Origin: Hyalella azteca
Lineage: Eukaryota > Arthropoda > Malacostraca > Amphipoda > Hyalellidae
Length of the DNA: 64,000 nt
NCBI RefSeq assembly: GCF_000764305.2
Contig: NW_025936509.1
Span: 287,913-351,912 of the forward strand
Reading direction: 5' to 3'
The position numbers were made by a program, and so were the translations under genes. Below are positions 56,549 to 64,000 of the stretch, one piece after another. The notes beneath the pieces are model-generated. The model saw only the letters and a program-made list of their open reading frames with translations, had not been told where the DNA came from and ran no database searches. How positions within the stretch are numbered: position 1 is the first letter of the stretch; each line of letters opens with the position of its first letter.

Positions 56549-57450
56549 TTATTTCTGTGGGATTCCGGTTTCAGCTGCGGTCAAAGACGGACGTTGCCAT
56601 CTACACCGATCGGTCGCAGATCAACATCCCGGCACCATCCACATCTGCTGCACTGTTCATCCCATCTAAAGGTGTTTTGCTGAGCAGGAAACTCCGTCCG
56701 GAGGTTGAGGTAATCGAATCGGAGCTTTTTGCTACACATGAAGCCTTGAAATGGTCCCAGTGTAATCTAAGATCAGAGAAAATTGTTATATTCAGTGACT
56801 CACAATCATCTATCAATCTGATAAAGAATAGACAACCTTCATGCTATCTCAACCTAGTTTTTCAAATTCAAAGTATAATTATATATCTTATAATTATAAC
56901 CTCCCGCGAGGTATATATCCAATATATTCCTGGACATAAGGGAATCTCTGGCAATGAGACAGCAGACCAAGCTACCAGGGATGCACATTGCACACGCTCT
57001 ACGCTACCGCACCCTCACCGTTATGTCAAAGGAGGAGCTGGTAAGATTAGTCCATGACAAGATTCAGGCCAGCTGGAACCAATCTTGGCTGCACAATGTG
57101 AACAGCTCAGGCAGGGGCCAATTCCTTACACGCATACAGAAAAAATTGGTTACTGGCCTTGGGCAAACAACAATAATCGTATACTGTTGAGACTGCTTTA
57201 ACTAGGCTGCGCACTGGCCATGCATGCTGGCGAGTTAGAGCCCATTTGGCTCGGTTTAAATTGTGTGATAGCCCATTATGTGCCCACTGAAACTATAGAA
57301 CACCTGTTGCTTCATTGCCCTTGGCATGCCCCAGCCAGAGTTAATTTAACTAACACACTGACGCGTCTTAATATCCCTGTCACGCTGCAAAAATTACTTG
57401 GAGGAGGCCCCTATCCTAGCCTCATCCAGAACTTGATAGTAGATGCTCTT
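56549..57450 (+). pseudogene. LINE fragment: RNase H and C-terminus
   Basis: TDVAIYTDRSQINIPAPSTS, VIESELFATHEALKWSQ, IVIFSDSQSSINLIKN and IQYIPGHKGISGNETADQAT carry the four RNase H catalytic blocks (D, E, D, and the H/D region) in order. Later frames give SKEELVRLVHDKIQASWNQS and ETIEHLLLHCPWHAP, a C-terminal finger remnant. Frameshifts lie near 57000 and 57190. The family is RNase-H-bearing (I or Ingi-like), different from the 5.5-kb LINE. No RT is present. Confidence 0.8.
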
Positions 57451-57890
57451 TATTGTTGTGTAGGACTCTGTCAGGTGAGGTTGTGCTGTTGTGGGTGATG
57501 AGGGTTGGAAAGTAAGGTCCTATATGGGTACATTTGCGTTGGGATATTAGTGAGTGTAGTTGCCTTCCTATGTGGTTGGAGGAACTGTTTCCTAATGTTG
57601 GGTGTCTTGCGTTTATGTCTCTGCTAGAAGGTATGCGTGATGGGGCCTATTCAAAAGTGTGTGGAAGTCAATAGCATGTCTGTATGGAAGTTATCGTGTA
57701 GTTTGTATGGGATATGGCGTTTTATTGCGATGGCAGCACCAGAGTGAATTATGTTGTCTTTGTTGCAGCTATGTAAGTTGTAATTGAATATTTTGAGTGG
57801 AGTGTTGTTGTCTGTAATGGAGTGATCATTGATTAGTATTATGTCTGGGTCTATATGGTTGTAAATGTTTATGATTATCTATGGTTGTAA
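57450..57890 (-). pseudogene. Jockey-type LINE, second fragment (endonuclease region)
   Basis: Nearly the same as 41683-42200: shared GTGTAGGACTCTGTCAGGT and ATGGAGTGATCATTGATTAG. A deletion of about 95 bases relative to that copy lies near 57665. It encodes part of the apurinic endonuclease on the minus strand. Confidence 0.85.
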
Positions 57891-57982
57891 ATGTAATTGT
57901 ATTACATTTGTGTATTATATGTATGAATAATTACATACAATCGTGCCTTAAAGATAATGATCAAATTCAAAGGTTCAAACAT

Positions 57983-57988
57983 TTTATT
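57983..57988 (-). promoter_or_regulatory. possible polyadenylation signal
   Basis: AATAAA on the minus strand shortly after the stop codon of the candidate terminal exon. Confidence 0.4.
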
Positions 57989-58021
57989 TCAGACTAGTAG
58001 TGAATGAATGAAGCAGGATTT

Positions 58022-58171
58022 TCAATCTTGATAGGATAGGTATTCTTGGAGCCGGGACTGAGGAAATGCACAGTCAAAGCAGAATAAGGCTGTAAGCGCG
58101 TCAATGTACAGCGGCAACAAGAAACTTGGAGGGTCTGCGTCGCCACCAGCTACGAACCAGGTTGTTTCATA
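58022..58171 (-). CDS. candidate terminal exon of an unidentified minus-strand gene
   Basis: On the minus strand a strong acceptor (TTATGTATTCTTTACAG) precedes 58171. The exon is open for 49 codons, YETTWFVAGGDADPPSFLLP then LYIDALTALFCFDC and RLQEYLSYQD, then TGA at 58024-58022. An AATAAA follows at 58(minus) 57988-57983, 34 bases after the stop. Composition is protein-like and GC-richer than the surroundings. I do not recognise the family and found no upstream exon before the satellite at 58915. Confidence 0.45.
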   Translation of the reverse strand, partial: YETTWFVAGGDADPPSFLLPLYIDALTALFCFDCAFPQSRLQEYLSYQD

Positions 58172-58914
58172 CTGTAAAGAATACATAAATTGAATAAATG
58201 GACTATATAAACAACAGTAAATGCAATAAATCAGAGTACTAATTTCAATTGAGGTAAATTAAATAAATAACATTCACCTGAGATTTAATTGCCTCAGTGT
58301 GCTATAACGCACTTTCAGGAAGAATTGAATTTAAGGAAAAAAAGAAGAAATCAGTTGAAGATGGACGCTTCAGACAGAAGTAAAGTAAGAATAGTTGGAG
58401 ATTGATTCGTTTGAAGTAAGGTCAAAGTTTGAAGGATTTGGCGTGAACTCTTAAATAGAGCATTAGTTAGAGCCGCATCCACTTGAATTTGAATAGTTGA
58501 GGTTTTTACGTTTATAATAAATTGAATTGAACTGAAGTCTAAAGCGTCGCACACGATAATTAAGCATAGATTTGAGCAACTTAACAAAACGAAAGAAAAT
58601 CGGGCACTCAAACCAAGGAATAGATAAATCACAGAACTTAGGAAGAAATTTAGACTTAGGGTTTGAATGTTGGTGCTGTAGCGGCGGCGAACATCAGGTT
58701 GGCTGGAGATCACAAAATTTAAGTCTTTCTACTGTGGTGAATCAGTGCGTACTAACTAATTCCGGAAAACCGGGTCTAACTTGATCTACCGTACTATTAA
58801 ACTTACCCTAGATTGAACTAAAACTAAATCTTATCCTAGCGAAACAACGTAAGCAATATGTACAAAATTGAGCAACGGTGGGAAATTTCCCACATATGGT
58901 TGTAAATGTAATTT
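58172..58914. other. gene-free stretch
   Basis: A 120-codon minus-strand ORF (58713-58351) is Leu/Ser/Ile-rich without a recognisable pattern and is likely chance. Confidence 0.4.
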
Positions 58915-59538
58915 GTAAGCGCATAAGCATGTAAGCATGTAAGCATGTAAGCGTATAAGCATGTAAGCATGAAAGTATGTAAGCACGTAAGCATGTAAGC
59001 GTATAAGCATGTAAGCATGTCAGCATGTAAGCACACAAGCATGTAAGCAAGCAAGCGTATAAGCATGTAAGCAAGTAAGCATGTAAGCACACAAGCATGT
59101 AAGCATGTAAGCACATAAGCTTGTAAGCGTATAAGCATGTAAGCATGTAAGCACGTAAGCATGTAAGCATGTAAGAGTATAAGCATGTGCGCATGTAAAC
59201 ATATAGGCATGTAAGCATGATAGCATGTGTGCATGTAAGCATGATAGCATGTGTTTAAGTAAGCATGTGTGCATATAAGCATGTACGCATGTTAGCACGT
59301 AAGCATTTAAGCATGTAAGCATGTAGACGTACAAGCATGTAAGCATGTAAGCGTACAAGCATGTAAGCACGTAAGTATGTAAGTATGTAAGCATGTAAGC
59401 GTATAAGCATGTGCGCATGTAAGCATGTAAACATGTAAGCATGTAAACATATAAGCATGTAAGCTTGTAAGCATGTAAACATTTAAGCATGAAATCATGA
59501 TAGCAAGTGTGCATGTAAGCATGTAAGCATGTAAGCAT
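58915..59538. repeat. 8-bp satellite array B (AAGCATGT)n
   Basis: About 620 bases of the same octamer as array A, with variants GCGTATAA, AAGCACAC and GATAGCAT. It directly precedes copy B just as array A precedes copy A. The left flank is different from that of array A. Confidence 0.97.
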
Positions 59539-62346
59539 GCAAATAACTCAGTCAAGCCTCGCAAGGAGTCACTGCTTTGTAGTGTCGCGCCGGGCAGGTT
59601 GCTCTGTGCAGGTGGCGCTGTGCACGTCGTGTTGTGCTGACTGCGTCGAACAATTTTAATTCTGCAATTGTTACCCGATGAAGGAAAATTTATTATTTAA
59701 CTTAAATTAAACAGACACTGATGATATAAGTTCATGACATTTTGTTTTAAATAGATTTTTTAACACAATTTACATAGCTCGAAATGATATAGTTTTAGAT
59801 TGTTATTGAAAGAAATTACTTCTATGCTAAATTTCAACCAAAATATTAGTTTACTTAGCAAGGCATGTTAGGGAAATTCTCACGAATTAGTTGGTAGCTT
59901 TCCGTTTTGCTATGTAATTTTGGGACTCAATCGAGTCAGCGAAGTGTATCAGGTGGATTTTTGTATCTTCCTTTCAATTATGTACGCTTACTAATTACAA
60001 ACCTCAGAACATAACCTACTTTAATTATGACTTTATGACGACAGAGGGATAGGAAGAATTCACAACTTCGAAGTACATCATGTCATTTCATGTCACACGA
60101 CATATAATTTGACTTCAGTTAGTCCGTGAACAATTTTCTTTGTCTCGTGATGCAATTTCTGAAATTTTCTCCTCATAGGAATGACTGCTTTAAATCACTG
60201 CACATTTGGGGCATACGAACAAAGAGCGATGTAACGATATAATAACGAGGATTTCTTGGATTAGGATTACAGGTTATGCTTCTAAAACATATTGAAAAGA
60301 TCTTCAAATTAGATGGAATATATTAATGCACAAAAATACGGTACATCATTAATATATCTAAATCATTCCTGCCATGAATAATCACCGCTGGCGATTCTGC
60401 CGATTCATTTCCTCGTTCCTCTTCAAAAATAACTGAAAATTATATTCCCTGACTTATTCACTAAAATTTCCTCCACTGTAGCTAATTATTCTCGTCTTTT
60501 TCATTTCAGTGTCATGCAGTACTCTAGGGCAAGAATATTGATTCCCGTTAGCAATCGATCATCAATTTTTACCAAAGTTACCCTGTGATAAAATTTGATT
60601 TGTAATACATTTGGAACAAAAATTTATAACAATTAGGCACAAAATATTATTTTATACGATGGATTTTTTTATAAAACACATATTTTATCCATATCAACAT
60701 CATAAATATTCATCTCGAGCGCGAATGAATTTTATGCAGCACATTTTCGTCAACTTTCAGTTAAGTGAATATGGCAGCATTCTATATCTTGTTCGGTAAC
60801 TAAAAATAGTGGCGTAAAATTTCTTGAAGACTCTAGAGAGTCAACGAAGTACTTCATTCATAGTGGGATGATTAGATACTCATGTGCGTGGCGCTCGAAG
60901 TAAAATTGGAGGCTAAGCCAACGCCAGTCCGCCTCATGTCTTTTTGAAGCCACCATTTGTTACAAGTGTGGCATAATAAAGTTACAATAGTATTATTTCG
61001 CCAGCGAGGAGTGAGATTTCAGATTTTAGTGAGACCGTATTGAAACAGCGATGAGACCGAACCGAGACAGGAGTGCGACCGTAACCTATGGCAAATCTCT
61101 GAAGTGACTCTGGCGCTGTGTGACGTTTATTTTTATTCACAGGCTGTGTGACGAGAATGTTTTGCTGTCATTTGAGTTCGAGAACAAATAAATCACCAAT
61201 TAGATAAAGAGAAATTGTGAAATATCTTTAATTTACTGTTGATTATTTAAATTTACTAGAACAGACATTTGTTTAATTCCTGTAGCCTAATTAATACCAT
61301 AGAGGGATTTTTATTAGTGTTATTATTATAATTAATTCAATGATGGATGGACGGGGAGAACCTGCTTATCATAGGATTCAGTTAATAAGCTAACATCCAT
61401 ATATCTGTAATATAATATATAATTATTATGGAATAATATATAAACACATATAACATCTAATTACATGAATTAATGCAATAGTTTATTCAATTATAATGAA
61501 TGCTTTGATCAAGGTCGGTCGGTATTTCAGATCACGCGAGGCTGCGCTGTTCAACAGCAACGCATAACTGCGCCCGACCTGCAGCGTCTGACGCGTGTAG
61601 CATCACGCGACTTTATAAACAATAATTTCAAGAGAATTTATTTACTAATACTGCAAAGAGCTTTAAAAATTATGCAATTCATGAACAAAACCATTGTTTT
61701 CATTACTGATGAGGACATTGCTATTGGCTTGAACTAAGTATCGTAACTTGAAGAAATTGATTTACTTATTTATGATGTAATTAATATTCGTTGTTTTCTT
61801 TGTTTTTAAGGGGGGAGGTTGTGCTGTGTCTGATGGTATTGCAAAGTGGGGGATAAATTGAATAAATGAAATTTAATCTGATTTTCGTTTATACAAGTTC
61901 GTAATAATTCCAAATTCAGGTTTGAATATCGTTCAAATTTCAAAACCGGTGAGATAATCGATAATTGTAGCATTGGAAGAGCCTACATTCTTCTAAATTA
62001 CTCAATCAATTCATTCATAAGATGTTTTTATTCCTCACAAATGCTCTGAAAAAGAAAAAAATCATTGAATTGAATTGAATTGTCGGTGTAGTAGGCACTC
62101 AAGCCTGTTCACCCGCCTTGTTCGCCCTCAGCATAGCCGCCCCCATTAGGTTACACGCGCAGATGGTGCCCCCCAGGTGACTGCAAACTGAAAGGCTAAT
62201 GGTAGCACTCAGGATCGAAAAGGCCCGGTCGGTCCGCCCAGCAACTGTCCCAGCAACATTCATTTGGTTGATTAGATGAACTGAATTTTTTCAATCCGTA
62301 GTCACGGAATGTAATTTCGGAAATGGCGTTTACTTCTGCGATTCTG
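59539..62346. repeat. duplicated segment, copy B
   Basis: Direct counterpart of copy A (53161-56548). It lacks the foldback element, so TTCAACAGCAACGC at 61550 is the empty site, and it has its own insertion at 62068-62262. It ends at the same TTCTGCGATTCTG and then passes into a LINE/PIF sequence. No gene recognised. Confidence 0.85.
62068..62262 (-). mobile_element. probable SINE with (AATTC)n tail
   Basis: Absent from copy A at the corresponding site. On the minus strand it contains TTGCTGGGACAGTTGCTGGG (A-box-like) and CTTTTCGATCCTGAG (B-box-like), and ends in AATTCAATTCAATTC. This is consistent with a tRNA-derived SINE with a pentameric tail. Confidence 0.5.
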
Positions 62347-62354
62347 AGTTCTTA

Positions 62355-63559
62355 GGGTACGGCCAGACTAAAAGCGTTGGCGCGTACGCAGGCGTACGCG
62401 CGCTCACGCTGCGATATTATATATATGTATTTCTACCAGAGTGGCCACACTAAACGCGTACAGGCAGAAGCTGCCTCAAGCGTACACACGCGTTGCTGCG
62501 CGGTGGAAAATCGACATTACTCGAGACAAATATTTCGACGCGGACACGCGCGTGCAGTGTTCTTGAAGCAGCCATGAGAGAAGGATGTCGACGCATTGCT
62601 CTCGTCAGTCGAGGCGGTACCTGCAATCTGGGATGCCTCCCACCCACAGCACAGTGATGGGACAAACATCAGCATCCACTGGTCTCTGATAGCTGATGCA
62701 CTCAATATTTCAGCTAAGAACAGTAATAATACATTCTTTCATTAAACAAAGAGAATAGAAGTGAACGAACTTAGCACTCAGAGCACTAGGATATTCCTAT
62801 TGTCTATTTAGAGCATATGATACTGCCAAGCAACTTTTCCTGCATCTGATACGAAATAATTTGTGAATTTTTCCCGAACATCTGTTGCAATTCTACAACT
62901 GTTTCTATGAACAGGAGCAATTATAGTTTCAGGTTGATCATTCGATGCCTTCAATTCCATTGATATGCCGTGTCTTTATCAAATTTCTGCCTAACAAGTT
63001 ATAAGAATCATGTTGCGCAAAACCGTAATTGCTTTAGTTATTTCTGCAGCATTATCCATGCTGGTCTCGATGGATTTCGTTAAAAATCTGAAATTTGAAG
63101 TCATAATGCCAAAGGTGCATTCTACACAACGCCGAGCTCTTGATAGTCTGTAGTTATATATTTTCTTGCTAGGCGGGGGCATGGTCTCATTAAGTTAGGA
63201 AGCAATGGGTAAGCTGCATCACCTTGCTACACAAGTGGCGTTTCATTATGACTCATAATCTCATATATAACCTCATGCATCATATAAGATATACATCATA
63301 TATAACCTCATCTGAACGGATTCAAAAAAAGACAAAATAAAGTATATATGGGATTTTTAAATTTATCTTTTATTTCTCTATAAAACTTTCATCAATGAAA
63401 ACGGATGTTAGTCTCTCGCAGACACTCATTTCTACACACTGACTCGCAGTAAGCTGCGCAGTTCAGCGTCTAGTTTGGACACCATACGAGCGGCGCGGCG
63501 CCGCTCTGCTTGAAGCGTCAGCCAGCGTACGCGTGAACGCTTTTAGTCTGGCCGTAGCC
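62355..63559 (-). mobile_element. PIF/Harbinger-type element, internally deleted
   Basis: TTA duplications at 62352-62354 and 63560-63562. Ends are GGGTACGGCCAGACTAAAAG and, inward from the right, GGCTACGGCCAGACTAAAAG. The TTA target and about 1.2-kb length fit a PIF/Harbinger derivative. It splits a LINE C-terminal reading frame. Confidence 0.9.
62991..63182 (-). pseudogene. Harbinger transposase C-terminal fragment
   Basis: PPPSKKIYNYRLSRARRCVE, then CTFGIMTSNFRFL and ITKAITVLRNMIL. This is the conserved end of the DDE nuclease family of PIF/Harbinger, in which RxVVE carries the catalytic Glu (RCVE here). The upstream catalytic Asp regions and the Myb-like partner gene are absent. Confidence 0.85.
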
Positions 63560-63562
63560 TTA

Positions 63563-64000
63563 CTGGAGACTCAATGAGGTTGCTGATTGGACTGCAAACC
63601 TAGCACACGGTGCTGACAGGTCCTCCTGCTCTATACTCTCTTTTGAGGAGTCTCTTCGAGTGTTAACACTGGCCTTCAGCAGACATTGGCGTGGATACTG
63701 GCAAACACAAATAGCTAACTCTGGTTGTGGTCAATTTAGATACAACCTTGATGATAGCATTACATACATTGATTACAGCTCCTTGCCTAGACCACTACAA
63801 TGTGCTATAGCTCGGCTACGCATTGGGCATGCCGGTGTAGGTGCTCACCGTGCAAGATTTGGGATGGCAACAACTGGATTTTGCTCGGTGTGCCACGTGG
63901 GAGACACAATAGATCATTTCATATCAAGCTGTACTAAGTTCACTGGCCCAAGAGCACTATTCATGAGTGCGGTGACTGCACTGGGACTTCCTTGGGGTCT
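63563..64000 (+). pseudogene. LINE ORF2 C-terminal fragment, open to the window end
   Basis: From 63569 the frame stays open to the end: NEVADWTANLAHGADRSSCS (end of RNase H), SFEESLRVLTLAFSRHWRGY, QCAIARLRIGHAGVGAHRAR, and CSVCHVGDTIDHFISSC, a CCHC-type finger. The layout equals the C-terminus of I-type LINEs and resembles the 13.6-kb finger (RLRLGHVGV...). The copy looks well preserved and continues beyond the window. Confidence 0.8.

Noticed and set aside
56470..57057. RNase H ORF as a cellular ribonuclease H gene
   Set aside because: It lacks a normal N-terminus, is followed by a LINE-type C-terminal finger in broken frames, and directly abuts a repeat border.
58808..59564. Further Cys/His/Leu-rich minus-strand ORFs up to 172 codons
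   Set aside because: Same satellite, array B.

Overview
The window looks like animal nuclear DNA, most likely from an arthropod; a crustacean is plausible but I cannot fix the taxon. The grounds are a spliced gene with GT-AG introns and matching exon phases, AT-rich intergenic DNA, and a dense load of metazoan transposons (CR1-, I- and Jockey-type LINEs, Tc1/mariner, piggyBac, PIF/Harbinger, a BEL/Pao-like gag remnant, tRNA-derived SINEs and many MITEs). There is no bacterial, plasmid or phage content.

Layout. 1-5.4 kb: mostly unannotatable sequence, one SINE, and a CR1 3' tail split by a 404-bp insertion. 5.5-14.1 kb: one degenerate I-clade LINE (gag, RT, RNase H, zinc finger) interrupted by a 632-bp DNA element and a 2.8-kb CR1 copy. 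15.4-22.8 kb: SINE, palindromic MITEs, a piggyBac transposase pseudogene with a MITE inside, a pair of interleaved inverted repeats, and a 1-kb element with GGGGTAAG-type ends. 23.4-32.5 kb: the only convincing host gene, 11 phase-compatible coding exons plus one uncertain small exon on the + strand. It encodes an acidic/Ser-rich N-terminus, a repetitive Tyr-Asn-Pro-Ala segment, a Pro/Ser activation-domain-like segment and a C-terminal ankyrin-like part resembling IkB proteins. A Tc1 element and a MITE sit in its introns and another Tc1 copy follows its last exon. 33.7-39.9 kb: intergenic DNA with CR1 and foldback fragments. 40-44 kb: a minus-strand Jockey-type LINE. 44-51 kb: CR1 copies, a TTAA-flanked 1,060-bp element, a large inverted repeat holding an assembly gap, a snapback MITE and a BEL/Pao-like gag remnant. 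52-62.3 kb: two copies of a 3-kb sequence, each preceded by an 8-bp satellite array. 62.4-64 kb: a PIF/Harbinger remnant inside another LINE C-terminus.

The strangest observation lies in the two-copy region. A 95-bp block of copy A (54600-54694) is, base for base, the complement of copy B (60990-61084) read in the SAME direction, so it is neither a direct nor an inverted repeat. The flanks align directly at the same 6,390-bp offset. No replication or recombination process I know of produces this, so an assembly or data-handling artefact is the leading explanation, but it should be checked in raw reads. Most other content is transposon history that can be read as nested insertions with target-site duplications and, in one case, empty sites in the same window.
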